Source of the DNA: Clostridia bacterium
GTDB taxonomy: Bacteria; Bacillota; Clostridia; Christensenellales; Aristaeellaceae
Assembly (NCBI GenBank): GCA_017473345.1
Contig: JAFULL010000033.1
Span: forward strand, 1 to 46,673
Direction: 5' to 3'
Length of the DNA: 46,673 nt
The position numbers and the translations under genes are program-made. The notes below the pieces were generated by a model that searched no databases, had not been told where the DNA came from, and saw only the letters and a program-made list of their open reading frames with translations. How positions within the stretch are numbered: the stretch's first letter is position 1; each line of letters begins with the position of its first letter. This document shows positions 8,786 to 17,013 of the stretch, piece by piece.

Positions 8786-8813
8786 AAAGCGTCTCCGTTA
8801 CGGAGACGCTTTT
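8786..8813 (-). terminator. Terminator of the esterase/ATP-grasp operon
   Basis: The hairpin AAAAGCGTCTCCG-TTA-CGGAGACGCTTTT lies directly downstream of the ATP-grasp stop and has a U-run on the minus strand. Confidence 0.9.
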
Positions 8814-8818
8814 GAGAG

Positions 8819-10015
8819 TCACCAGCAGCGGGTGACGTCGGCATAGAAGGCGTTCATTTCTTCCTCGGTGGGGAAGGTGGCCACGTACATCTGGTTGCCC
8901 ATGGCGCCGGAGAGGGCGTCGGGGATGCGTTCCACCATGCGCATCTGAGCGCCGTACTTGCTCATGATGTCCTCATGGCTCATCACGAAATTTTTGCCGT
9001 CACGAAGACCCGCAAAGGCGCAGTAGCTGCGCTCGCCCACGGGCTTGGTGGAGTGGTTGAAGGCGATCATGTCCGCCCAGATCTTGTACACGTCGGTGGA
9101 GTTGGCAAAGTTCATCATGTCGGGGGAGAAACCGCCGCAGGGACGCATGTTCACTTCCAGCGCCACCACGTCGCCCTTCTTGCCCATGCCCTCCTGATCC
9201 TGCGTGAGGCGGAAAAACTCAAAGTGCACAAAGCGGCTCTTTACGCCAAAGCTCTTCACGGTCTTGCGGCCGGCTTCGCGCACATCGTCGGGCAGCTCGC
9301 GAACGATATAGTACAGGGAGTTGTCGTTGTCGTTGACGATATCCATGATGGACATGGGGGTCACGTTGCCGGTTTCAAACATGGGCTCGCCGTTGGAGTC
9401 GATGATGGCGTCGTAGGAGTTGACCTCGGCGTGGATGAACTCCTCCATGATGTAGCGAACTTCCCACTCGCGCTTGTTGTTGAGGAAGTCGGCCAGATCG
9501 TCGTCGCTCTTGAGCTTGTAGGTGCAGGAAGCGCCCACACCGTTGTCAGGCTTGACGACGACGGGATAGTTTACTTCGTCGATGAAAGCCTTGCAGCCGT
9601 TCCAGTCATCCACAATGTGGTAACGGGCGATGGGAATGCCTACGCGCTGGTAGTATTCCTTCATGGCAGACTTGTACTTGATGCGGTGCATGTCCTCAGA
9701 CTGGAAGCCGCTGGTGATGTGGAAGTCGGTGCGCAGCATGGCGTCGCGCTCCAGCCAGTACTCGTTGTTGCTCTCCAGCCAGTCGATGCGGCCATATTTG
9801 TGGATGTAGAAAGCCACGGCGCGGTACACTTCGTCGTAGTTTTCCATGGAGGACACCTTGTAGTACTCGTTCAGGCTGTCCTTCAGCTGGGGCAGCAGCT
9901 CATGATAGGGCTGGTCGCCGATGCCCAGCACGTTCATGCCGTTGTTCTTCAGCTCCTGGCAGAACTGCCAGTAGTTGGTGGGAAAGTTGGGGGAGATGAA
10001 AACAAAATTCTTCAT
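8819..10015 (-). CDS. ATP-grasp domain protein, carboxylate-amine/thiol ligase type
   Basis: Predicted to activate a carboxylate as an acyl phosphate and join it to an amine or thiol. The protein has 398 residues. The N-terminal Rossmann-like pre-ATP-grasp domain begins FVFISPNFPTNYWQFCQELK. The ATP-grasp fold shows YPVVVKPDNGVGASCTYKLK (nucleotide-binding strand and loop), YIMEEFIHAEVNSYDAI, and the metal ligands in VVALEVNMRPCGGF (E and N of the E-x-N motif). It is the last gene of an operon with two esterases. The substrate is not recognisable; the pairing with hydrolases suggests formation and turnover of an amide- or ester-bearing small molecule, which is inference. Confidence 0.82.
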   Translation of the reverse strand: MKNFVFISPNFPTNYWQFCQELKNNGMNVLGIGDQPYHELLPQLKDSLNEYYKVSSMENYDEVYRAVAFYIHKYGRIDWLESNNEYWLERDAMLRTDFHITSGFQSEDMHRIKYKSAMKEYYQRVGIPIARYHIVDDWNGCKAFIDEVNYPVVVKPDNGVGASCTYKLKSDDDLADFLNNKREWEVRYIMEEFIHAEVNSYDAIIDSNGEPMFETGNVTPMSIMDIVNDNDNSLYYIVRELPDDVREAGRKTVKSFGVKSRFVHFEFFRLTQDQEGMGKKGDVVALEVNMRPCGGFSPDMMNFANSTDVYKIWADMIAFNHSTKPVGERSYCAFAGLRDGKNFVMSHEDIMSKYGAQMRMVERIPDALSGAMGNQMYVATFPTEEEMNAFYADVTRCW

Positions 10016-10048
10016 GTGTGATCCTTCTTTCTTGTGTGTCGGTCAGGT

Positions 10049-10801
10049 TCAGCCCAGCAGATGGGGCAGGAAATACGGGACCTGCTTGTACCACCAGTCC
10101 CAGTCGTGTGCAACGTCGCTGCCCCAGATGTCCACCCATACGCCAATGCCCTTTTCTTCGCAGATCTGCTTGATGCGGAAGGTGGTGTCGGCCATTTCCC
10201 AGGGGCCGGTGCCCACGCAAATGATGCCGCGGCCATTGTTATAGCGCTCGATATAGGGGTGATCGGCAGGCAGATTGGCCAGATTGTCCACCAGAGAATT
10301 GCGGTAGACGTCCTCGTCCATGTAACCGTCAAAGCCGTAGCGGGCGTCGTAGATGCCGCTCAAGGCCAGCATACCGTCAAAGATCTCCGGAAAGCGGAAG
10401 AACAGGTTGGCAGCATGGGTCGCGCCAAGGCTGCAGCCAAAGGTGATGATACCGGGATAGCCCGTCCAGCCGTTGGCTTCGTTGGCCATGTGACGGATGA
10501 AAGGGGCGACCTCGTCGGTGATATAGCGCATCCACGCCTCATGACGTTCAATACGCCAGCGGGGATCGCCGCCTTTGTTGGACCACGTTTCCTGATCGAT
10601 GGTGTCGATGGAGAAGACCATCGCCTGGCCGTTCTCGATCCACGGTGCCCAAACATCGGTCATGCGGAAGTTTTCAAAATCGAAGAAGCGTCCGTCCTGG
10701 CAGGGAATGAACAGCACCGGGCGTCCGGCATGGCCATAGACTTTCATTTCCATATCGCGGCCAAGCGCGTGGCTGTAGTGCTTGAAATACTGCGTGTGCA
10801 T
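10049..10801 (-). CDS. Alpha/beta-hydrolase esterase
   Basis: A predicted serine esterase of 250 residues without a signal peptide. The nucleophile elbow is GCSLGA with Ser124, and a late His lies in SDVAHDWDWWYKQ, suiting the catalytic triad. The N-terminus (MEMKVYGHAGRPVLFIPCQDGRFFDFENF) is typical of the esterase family annotated with enterochelin-esterase-like proteins. GGAGG lies 9 bases before the ATG. It is the middle gene of the operon: 15 bases after the first esterase and 33 before the ATP-grasp gene. The substrate is unknown. Confidence 0.82.
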   Translation of the reverse strand: MHTQYFKHYSHALGRDMEMKVYGHAGRPVLFIPCQDGRFFDFENFRMTDVWAPWIENGQAMVFSIDTIDQETWSNKGGDPRWRIERHEAWMRYITDEVAPFIRHMANEANGWTGYPGIITFGCSLGATHAANLFFRFPEIFDGMLALSGIYDARYGFDGYMDEDVYRNSLVDNLANLPADHPYIERYNNGRGIICVGTGPWEMADTTFRIKQICEEKGIGVWVDIWGSDVAHDWDWWYKQVPYFLPHLLG

Positions 10802-10816
10802 TGGGTTTATCCTCCG

Positions 10817-11584
10817 TTAATCATGCTGATACAAAAGTGTATTGATGAAAAAGGGAATCTGCTTTTCCCAGCTGGCTTCGCAGTGCGTGCCGCCAGGCAC
10901 GATGCGGCTGGTGAGCAGCACCTGTTTTTGCAAAAGAGCTGTGCAGGTCTCGCTGAAAGCCTGCGCCATGGGTTCGTGGTTGCGCATTTCCTTCTGGCCG
11001 TAATCCATGTACACCACGGTGCCGGATTGCAGCTTTGCCTGATGGATCATGTGCTTCATCTCTTTGGGGGCTACCCACAGCGAGGGAGACAGCGCAGCTG
11101 CGCGGGAGAAAACGCGGTTGTACTTTATAACTGCGTACAGGCTCATCAGCCCGCCCATCGAGCTGCCTGCGATAAAGGTATGCGCCCTTCCGCGCAGGGT
11201 GGGGTACAGGCGGTTGATGCGGGGCTTGAGCGACTTGACAAACCAGTCCATGGTCTGCTGGCCGCGGCCGGTCACATGGCCCAGACGGTCGAAGGAAAAG
11301 TCGAAGGGGGAATATTCGGAAAGGCGTCCGTCCTCAACATGGTGGCTGCATTCGATGCCTACTACGATGAGCGGTACTTTGTGCTCGTCAAGGTATTCCT
11401 TCAGTCCCCAGGATTTGCCGTAGGTTGCCTCTTCATCCAGAAACAGGTTATGCCCGTCAAACATGTACAGCACAGGAAACCGCAGCTCGGGATCATCCTT
11501 GGCGGCGTCTGGCACGTACACATATACGTTACGCTTTTCTTTGCCCTGAAAAGCAGGATAGGAAATCGGCCATTTAAGAAGCAT
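10817..11584 (-). CDS. Esterase of the Fes/esterase D-like alpha/beta-hydrolase family
   Basis: A predicted serine esterase of 255 residues. After a beta-rich start (NVYVYVPDAAKDDPELRFPVLYMFDG cut here for length, residues 19 to 44) comes the nucleophile elbow AGSSMGG with Ser142; MDYGQKE and GGTHCEASW give the likely Asp and His. The fold matches the putative esterase/Fes family. The ATG at 11584 is the only protein-like start; AAGGAG lies about 14 bases upstream, longer than usual, so translation may be weak or may use a non-standard codon closer to it. It is the first gene of the three-gene operon, driven by the promoter at 11641-11669 that contains a LacI-type operator. Confidence 0.82.
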   Translation of the reverse strand: MLLKWPISYPAFQGKEKRNVYVYVPDAAKDDPELRFPVLYMFDGHNLFLDEEATYGKSWGLKEYLDEHKVPLIVVGIECSHHVEDGRLSEYSPFDFSFDRLGHVTGRGQQTMDWFVKSLKPRINRLYPTLRGRAHTFIAGSSMGGLMSLYAVIKYNRVFSRAAALSPSLWVAPKEMKHMIHQAKLQSGTVVYMDYGQKEMRNHEPMAQAFSETCTALLQKQVLLTSRIVPGGTHCEASWEKQIPFFINTLLYQHD

Positions 11585-11640
11585 GGGGAATGGGTCGTCT
11601 CCTTGTGTAAAAGTATGGCAGCAAAAACTGCCTATCTTAT

Positions 11641-11669
11641 AATATACCACGCAAACGTTTGAATTGCAA
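11641..11669 (-). promoter_or_regulatory. Promoter of the esterase operon with a LacI-type operator in the spacer
   Basis: Read on the minus strand: TTGCAA, a 17-bp spacer, then TATATT. The spacer contains the perfect palindrome CAAACGTTTG (11652-11661). This is the core of LacI/MalR-type operators (published MalR sites have GCAAACGTTTGC). The same palindrome lies on the -35 box of the maltose-type operon at 42258. Confidence 0.75.
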
Positions 11670-11700
11670 TCTTTGGTCGTGTTTTCAGCCAAAATGGAGC

Positions 11701-11727
11701 AAAAAAAAACAGGCGCAGGGCCTGTTT
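11701..11727 (-). terminator. Terminator of the kinase/phosphatase/VWA operon
   Basis: Stem AAACAGGC / GCCTGTTT with a 5-base loop and a long A-run that reads as a U-run on the minus strand, 10 bases after the kinase stop. Confidence 0.88.
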
Positions 11728-11736
11728 CAAAAAGGA

Positions 11737-12645
11737 TCAGGTACGCATCAGGCGCATCAGCCCGTTGACAGGTTTGGATGAGCGCGTCTGCGGACAGGGA
11801 ACATCAAACAAGGCGGTCACCTCGGCGTCTGACGGACGGTCGGATGCATTGACGCTGAGCATGCGGACGATCACCGGCCGGAAAGCTTCCGGCAGATCGT
11901 CCGATAGCTGAATCTCTCCGCCATCCAGCGACGCTTCGTAGAGATACTGGTATTTTGTCTGATCAAACATCGGCAGACTTCCCGTCCAGATGCGGTGGAT
12001 GATCGCGCCAAAGGCGAAGGTATCCAGCCGATGGGTCAGTTCGGCCCGCTGACCGGCCATGCACAGAAAAGCTTCCGGTGAAAGATAAACGGGATCGCCT
12101 TCCATTTCACGGGAATGCTGCGGCGGCTCGCTTTCCAGAAAACCGCTGTCAAGGTCGATCAGCCGGGGCTTCCAGCCATCGGGACGCTGCTGCAGCAGAA
12201 TGTGATCCGGCCTGAGGTCGGCATGCACCACACCCTGCATGTGCAGCCGATGCAGGCATAGCGTAACCTCGTAGAGAATGGCACGTTTTTCCTCGTCAGA
12301 CAGCCCGGTGATTGTTTCAGCTGTCTGGTCCACATGGTCCAGCGCTTCGCTTACAGCATAGTAACGCCGTTCATACTGGAAAAAGTCTACCACCGGCACC
12401 AGCGTATCGCCGATGACACAGGAAATGGCTGTGTAGAGCCTCTGACGCTGGGCCTCAAACGTCTCGCAGCGATCGCATTGCCGCTGACCCAGCGGCGTGT
12501 TTTCCTGCGCAGGCCAGACCGGCGTGAGGAATTCCTTCAAAAAGAAACGTTCTAGTCCGCGCGAGGCAAAACACCACCTGGCGCTTCCGCTGCCTGCGGT
12601 GTGCATTGGCGTAAGCAGGCGGTATCCGCTGATGAATTCAGCCAT
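11737..12645 (-). CDS. Ser/Thr protein kinase-like protein of a TerY-P triad
   Basis: A soluble protein kinase fold of 302 residues. The VAIK-type Lys is K37 in RFFLKEFL, the catalytic loop is HADLRPDHIL (H141, D143), the DFG equivalent is LIDLDSG (D164), and PVYLSPEAF is the APE region. The Asn that normally binds Mg in HRDLKxxN is His148 here, so activity may be altered. No membrane or PASTA segments are present, unlike PrkC. The start at 12645 follows GGAGG by 5 bases and overlaps the phosphatase gene by 8. With the PP2C and VWA genes it makes the kinase-phosphatase-VWA triad described for TerY-type stress-response systems. Confidence 0.85.
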   Translation of the reverse strand: MAEFISGYRLLTPMHTAGSGSARWCFASRGLERFFLKEFLTPVWPAQENTPLGQRQCDRCETFEAQRQRLYTAISCVIGDTLVPVVDFFQYERRYYAVSEALDHVDQTAETITGLSDEEKRAILYEVTLCLHRLHMQGVVHADLRPDHILLQQRPDGWKPRLIDLDSGFLESEPPQHSREMEGDPVYLSPEAFLCMAGQRAELTHRLDTFAFGAIIHRIWTGSLPMFDQTKYQYLYEASLDGGEIQLSDDLPEAFRPVIVRMLSVNASDRPSDAEVTALFDVPCPQTRSSKPVNGLMRLMRT

Positions 12646-13585
12646 GGCGTTCCTCCAACGTCCAGTCGTAATGGGTGCGGTACAGCTGCCAGCGTTCGCG
12701 TGCAAAGTCAATATCGCCCTTTTTGCGCCTCACAGGGGTGATGAACTGCTTTTGCAGCGTTTCTCTTCGAGGAAGGATTGCCTGTCTGAATGCCTCGAAG
12801 GTCTCTGCTCCGAATATGCAGACGGCCAGTGTAGCATCGTCCTGCGCAATGCGTGCAACAGCCGTTTCCAGCTTGCGTCTCCAGCCTGCCTCATTCTTGG
12901 AGGCTTTGAGCGTGTCCAGCAAAAGCATTTCAAACTCCATGGGCGTAGGCAAGGCATTATACGCACCGTCAGTGGCGAGCACCACCGCGCATGGAGAAGA
13001 GAGCGCAACGCACCGCGCGGACAGTTTCGCAGGTGTGTCGGCGCACAGATAAGCGCTCAGCGGCGTGTCGCGGTACAGGCTTTCAAACGGATCAGACGAA
13101 CCTTTGAGATGATCCGTTGTACACTGGTGCAGACCATTTGCATCCAGCACGCAGGCACGGCTGTCTCCTGCCCACAGAAAACAGGCGCGCTGTTCATCGG
13201 TGAGAGCTGCGCAAAAGGTGGTGGGCAGACAGCGCTGCATGCTGCCGGTGATGCGTACGCCGGAGGTGCGGCATTTTCCATCGGCAAAGGCGCGAAAAAG
13301 CCGGTCTGTCTCCTGCTCCAACGTGCGGCAAAGCAGCTGCGCGCCCTCATCAGTTGCGGGAACGCTCTGTGATGCCGACCATTCGTACGCCATATGTGTT
13401 GCCAGCCGCGAGGCGGCATAAGCGCCGGTGTGATCATCCAGCGCCGGATATCGGCGGCTGCCCAGACCGCCGCAGCCGTCCGCAACGCACATAAAGTGAT
13501 GATTTGTATTTTTACGCAGTGCAAAGCTGTCCTCCCCGTTTTCAGGAAGGACAGCACGGGAAAAGGCAAATGCGTTGTCTGTCAA
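12638..13585 (-). CDS. PP2C-family Ser/Thr phosphatase of a TerY-P triad
   Basis: A metal-dependent PPM phosphatase of 315 residues that probably reverses the action of the adjacent kinase. Motifs include NGEDSFAL, VADGCGGLGS (metal Asp and Gly), LWAGDSRACVL, LATDGAYNAL and QDDATLAV. The start is a TTG at 13585, with AAGGAG 7 bases upstream; the frame extends to a GTG at 13612 but that lies before the ribosome site. The gene is 11 bases after the VWA stop and overlaps the kinase start. The C-terminal ~50 residues beyond the fold are Arg/Lys-rich (PVRRKKGDIDFARERW) and may bind the partner. Confidence 0.87.
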   Translation of the reverse strand: MTDNAFAFSRAVLPENGEDSFALRKNTNHHFMCVADGCGGLGSRRYPALDDHTGAYAASRLATHMAYEWSASQSVPATDEGAQLLCRTLEQETDRLFRAFADGKCRTSGVRITGSMQRCLPTTFCAALTDEQRACFLWAGDSRACVLDANGLHQCTTDHLKGSSDPFESLYRDTPLSAYLCADTPAKLSARCVALSSPCAVVLATDGAYNALPTPMEFEMLLLDTLKASKNEAGWRRKLETAVARIAQDDATLAVCIFGAETFEAFRQAILPRRETLQKQFITPVRRKKGDIDFARERWQLYRTHYDWTLEERHG

Positions 13586-13596
13586 GGCTTTTCTCC

Positions 13597-14277
13597 TTAA
13601 ATGGTGTTGCACACAGCGTCAAGGATCTGGCGGTATTCCACATCCAGCAGGCCCTCGCTGACCGTCTGCACATGGATGACCTGCCCCCATTCGGACGAAA
13701 TGCGGCTCCATGAGGGCGCGTCAGGGGCGAAGATCAGCAGGCGTTTGGCGTTTTCATCCATGCTGCCGCCCAGCTGCTCGTCCTCCCACCAGAGGCTGAG
13801 TTCATCAAAGTCCTTTGCCATGCCCTCAGGATACCACGGGGCGATCTTTCCATGGCCAAGATCATGCGTGGGCGCGTCGGACCACATGACGATAATATGG
13901 CGCTTTTTCACGCCGACATGCGTCCAGTCGCTGCGGATGGCGTAGGCCAGCGCCTCCAGACCGTCCTCCGGAATGTCGCCGCCGCCCTTGGCGGTGATGC
14001 CCTCCACGCAGTCGCGGAAAATTTCAGCCTGCTGGGGCAAAACAAAAAAGTCGCTGCTGAGCATGGCGTCTTCGCCGTCGGCCACATAATCGCGGAAGGC
14101 GATCACGCGCACGCGCATACAGTCGATGACCTTGTGCTTCTTTTCCATCTCAGCGGCAATGTCACGGTAGAGGTTGAGGGCATTCTGCTTGACCATGTCC
14201 AGCACGTGGCGCATGCTGCCGGTGGCGTCAATGCAAAAAACCATGTCTACATGGTATGTCAGTTTGTAGCTTTCCAC
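13597..14277 (-). CDS. VWA-domain protein (TerY-like) of a TerY-P triad
   Basis: A single von Willebrand A domain, 226 residues. The MIDAS motif is DATGSM (residues 18-23), with a second-site Thr/Asp region in GGGDIPEDGLEAL and IVMWSDAPTHDLGHG; such domains bind partners through a divalent metal. This is the size and motif set of TerY proteins. The start is GTG with AGGAGG 7 bases upstream. It is the first gene of a three-gene operon with a phosphatase and kinase. No TerD, TerB or TerC genes are in view, so it is a stand-alone triad, at least within this window. Confidence 0.88.
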   Translation of the reverse strand: MESYKLTYHVDMVFCIDATGSMRHVLDMVKQNALNLYRDIAAEMEKKHKVIDCMRVRVIAFRDYVADGEDAMLSSDFFVLPQQAEIFRDCVEGITAKGGGDIPEDGLEALAYAIRSDWTHVGVKKRHIIVMWSDAPTHDLGHGKIAPWYPEGMAKDFDELSLWWEDEQLGGSMDENAKRLLIFAPDAPSWSRISSEWGQVIHVQTVSEGLLDVEYRQILDAVCNTI

Positions 14278-14412
14278 TTTTGTTCCTCCTGAAAGGGCAA
14301 ATGCTCATCAGTCAACAATTCTTCATTGATGGTGCTTTTCCTGCCGAAACAGAAGGAAAACAGCCGTCTGGCAACGAAAAAAACAGATGGTAAACTTCGC
14401 GGAGGGGATCAG

Positions 14413-15120
14413 ATGAAAACGGGCAGAACCTTGGGCGCGCTGCTGCTTGCAGCAGGGTGCGCAGCGGCATTTACAGGCCTGATTGCAATGCTTTTGTCGC
14501 ACAGCAGCAATGCGCAGGTCGGGCTGGTGGTCGCTTCGTTTGACGAGCCGTCGCGGTTTTGGCTGGTCGGCGCGGTGGGCGCATGCATGCGTTTTGCCAT
14601 GCGGCATGGCTGGCCGATGATCGCAGGCGGTGCGGCCGGTATTGCTCTGGGCGGATGGATGGTGGCGCGTTTCACCGCTGCTGCGCCCAAACAGCCGCAG
14701 CCCGTATATGAAAAGCCTGCTGAAACGCCTGTTGTGGCGGAGCCTGTCACTGTGCAGCCTGTACAGGAGGATAACCCCTTTGCTGTGGTTACTGCGCCTG
14801 AGCCCTGTGCTATGCCGGACTTTGCCCCCAGTGTGCAGGCAAGCCAAAGCCGTTCGCCCGGTTTTGTGCTCTATGACCGGCCGATGCTGGACGCCAACCT
14901 TGTGGATGAGCCTCCGGCTCGTACGCCGGTGACTTTTGAGACTGAGTCAAGAGCCGTTGTGTCCGAAACCGGTTCTGTCAGTCCCAGCGGAGCGCGGGTG
15001 ATCCTGCGCACGCCGCAGCCGCCCGTGCCTGATAAAACGCCTGCTCCTGTAACTGTGGATGCGCCGCAGCCCATCCGTCCGCGCATCAAATCCACGATGG
15101 GAAAGCACACCCTTTCATAA
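14413..15120 (+). CDS. Hypothetical membrane protein with Pro-rich tail
   Basis: I do not recognise this 235-residue protein. Two hydrophobic segments (residues about 6-28 and 55-80, the second Gly/Ala-rich) are followed by a long, low-complexity, Pro/Ala/Val-rich tail (VYEKPAETPVVAEPVTVQPV) with no fold signature, ending in a basic stretch (IRPRIKSTMGKHTLS). GGAGGGG lies close to the ATG. It is transcribed divergently from the VWA/phosphatase/kinase operon across a 135-bp gap; a tail of this kind would be a plausible phosphorylation target, but nothing proves that. Confidence 0.7.
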   Translation: MKTGRTLGALLLAAGCAAAFTGLIAMLLSHSSNAQVGLVVASFDEPSRFWLVGAVGACMRFAMRHGWPMIAGGAAGIALGGWMVARFTAAAPKQPQPVYEKPAETPVVAEPVTVQPVQEDNPFAVVTAPEPCAMPDFAPSVQASQSRSPGFVLYDRPMLDANLVDEPPARTPVTFETESRAVVSETGSVSPSGARVILRTPQPPVPDKTPAPVTVDAPQPIRPRIKSTMGKHTLS

Positions 15121-15126
15121 AAACAA

Positions 15127-15155
15127 TTGACAAATATCCCCGGTATTGATACGAT
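15127..15155 (+). promoter_or_regulatory. Promoter of the transketolase operon
   Basis: TTGACA (15127-15132), a 17-bp spacer and TACGAT (15150-15155), 45 bases before the first transketolase gene. Confidence 0.7.
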
Positions 15156-15199
15156 AAAACCTGGCATAAAACCATCTTATGCTTCAAGGAGGAAGAACT

Positions 15200-16009
15200 A
15201 TGGAAGCTACCATTCGTTCCACTTGCACGCAGGTGCGCCGCGACATCATCAACATGACGGCGGCTGCCGGCTGCGGCCATCCCGGTGGATCGCTCTCCGT
15301 CGTCGAAGCGCTGGTCGCGCTGTACTATGAAAAGATGAACATCGATCCGCAGAACCCCAAGATGGAGGATCGCGACCGCTTTGTGCTCAGTAAGGGCCAT
15401 GCGGCTCCCGCTCTGTATGCAGTGCTGGGCGAGCGCGGCTTCTTCTCCACTGAAGAGTTTAAAGATTTCCGCCAGTATGGCAGCTTCCTGCAGGGTCATC
15501 CTGACATGAAGCGCTGCCCCGGCGTAGACGCTTCCACGGGTTCGCTGGGTCAGGGCATTTCCATTGCCGCCGGTATGGCGCTGGGCGCAAAAGCGCAGGG
15601 CAAGAGCTATCAGGTATACACCATTATCGGCGACGGCGAAAGCCAGGAAGGCCTTGTGTGGGAAGCCTGCATGGCTGCTGCCCACTATAAGCTGGACAAC
15701 CTGACTGTGATCCTCGACAACAACGGCCTGCAGATCGACGGCAGCAATGACGAAGTCATGAGCCTGGGCGATGTGGGCGCCAAGTTTGCCGCCTTCGGTA
15801 TGGATGTGGTGCCTGTTGCCAACGGCAACGACTACGACGAAGTGCTGGCCGCTCTCAACAAGCCCCACACCCCCGGCAAGCCCAAGCTGATCTGGATGAA
15901 GACCACCAAGGGCAAGGGCGTCAGCTTTATGGAAAATCAGGTCGGCTGGCACGGCAAGGCCCCCAACGCGGAACAGCGTGATCAGGCTCTGGCCGAAATG
16001 GTTGAATAA
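15200..16009 (+). CDS. Transketolase, N-terminal (thiamine diphosphate) subunit
   Basis: One half of a split transketolase, which moves two-carbon units in the non-oxidative pentose phosphate pathway. The protein has 269 residues. GCGHPGGSLS and KGHAAPALYA are the family's conserved substrate and cofactor motifs, and IIGDGESQEGLVWEA with LDNNGLQIDG forms the GDG-N thiamine diphosphate/Mg site. The ATG follows AGGAGGA by 6 bases. The second half is encoded 29 bases downstream. Two-gene transketolases are usual in Clostridia and archaea, so this is not a frameshift. Confidence 0.93.
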   Translation: MEATIRSTCTQVRRDIINMTAAAGCGHPGGSLSVVEALVALYYEKMNIDPQNPKMEDRDRFVLSKGHAAPALYAVLGERGFFSTEEFKDFRQYGSFLQGHPDMKRCPGVDASTGSLGQGISIAAGMALGAKAQGKSYQVYTIIGDGESQEGLVWEACMAAAHYKLDNLTVILDNNGLQIDGSNDEVMSLGDVGAKFAAFGMDVVPVANGNDYDEVLAALNKPHTPGKPKLIWMKTTKGKGVSFMENQVGWHGKAPNAEQRDQALAEMVE

Positions 16010-16038
16010 GCAGCCGTTTGAGAGGATGGTATAAAAAT

Positions 16039-16962
16039 ATGGAAAAGAAAGCAACGCGCGTCGCTTATGGCGAATATCTGGCCAAAATCGGCCATGAAAA
16101 CGAAAAGCTGGTCGTGCTCGACGCCGACCTTGCCGGCGCTACCATGACCCAGTACTTCAAGAAGGAGCATCCCTCCCGCTTCTTCGACTGCGGTATTGCC
16201 GAGGCCAACATGGTCGATCTGGCTGCCGGCATGAGCACCACGGGCCTGACTCCCTTCTGCAGCACCTTTGCCGTGTTTGCCGGCCGCTGCTTTGATCAGA
16301 TCCGCAACTCCGTGTGCTATCCCAAGCTCAACGTCAAGTTCGGCTTCACCCATGCGGGCATCACCCTGGGCGAGGACGGCGGCAGCCATCAGGCTGTCGA
16401 AGACATCGCCCTCATGCGCGCCCTGCCCAACATGACCGTGTTCGTTCCCTGCGACGCCAACGAGACCGAACGCTGCGTGGACGCCGCGCTGGCCATCAAC
16501 GGCCCGGTCTATATCCGTCTGGCCCGTCTGCCCAGCCCCATCTTTGAGATGGACATGCCCTTCACCGTGGGCAAGGTCAACGTTCTGCGCGAAGGCACCG
16601 AAAACGTGGTGCTGCTGTGCTGCGGCGTGATGGTCAGCGAATGCCTGGCCGCCGCCGAGATCCTGGCTGAAAAGGGCAAGAACGTGACGGTCGTCAACGC
16701 CCATACCCTCAAGCCCTTCGACAACGAGGGCGTGCAGGAACTGGCCAAGAAGTTCAAGCATATCTACACCGTTGAAGAGCACAGCGTAATCGGTGGCCTG
16801 GGCGATGCTGCCGCAGCTGCCATGGTCAACATGGACGGCGTGAAGCTGACCAAGCTGGGCATCAACGACGAGTTCGGCCAGAGCGGCAAGCCTGCCGACC
16901 TGCTGCGCGCCTACAAGCTGGATGCGCAGAGCATTGCCGAGCGCGTGCTGGCTGATTTCTGA
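16039..16962 (+). CDS. Transketolase, C-terminal subunit
   Basis: The second half of the split transketolase, 307 residues, holding the pyrimidine-binding and C-terminal domains. The pattern DADLAGATMTQYF, the cofactor Glu in CGIAEANMVDLAAG, THAGITLGEDGGSHQ (equivalent of the EDGPTHQ motif) and the C-terminal domain ENVVLLCCGVMV through VEEHSVIGGLG all fit. The start at 16039 follows GAGAGGATGG. Codon use is strongly biased toward C/G-ending codons, suggesting high expression. The operon ends at a strong palindromic terminator. Confidence 0.93.
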   Translation: MEKKATRVAYGEYLAKIGHENEKLVVLDADLAGATMTQYFKKEHPSRFFDCGIAEANMVDLAAGMSTTGLTPFCSTFAVFAGRCFDQIRNSVCYPKLNVKFGFTHAGITLGEDGGSHQAVEDIALMRALPNMTVFVPCDANETERCVDAALAINGPVYIRLARLPSPIFEMDMPFTVGKVNVLREGTENVVLLCCGVMVSECLAAAEILAEKGKNVTVVNAHTLKPFDNEGVQELAKKFKHIYTVEEHSVIGGLGDAAAAAMVNMDGVKLTKLGINDEFGQSGKPADLLRAYKLDAQSIAERVLADF

Positions 16963-16969
16963 TAACAAC

Positions 16970-17005
16970 AAAAAAGAAGGACGACGATCGTCGTCCTTCT
17001 TTTTT
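16970..17005. terminator. Bidirectional terminator, perfect palindrome
   Basis: A 13-bp arm (AGAAGGACGACGA) and its exact complement with no spare loop bases are flanked by A's and T's. It serves the transketolase operon and the convergent M42 operon. Confidence 0.92.
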
Positions 17006-17013
17006 GTGCTTTT

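Noticed and set aside
15200-16962. Transketolase broken by a frameshift
   Set aside because: The two halves have their own starts and ribosome sites and are a normal two-subunit form in Clostridia.
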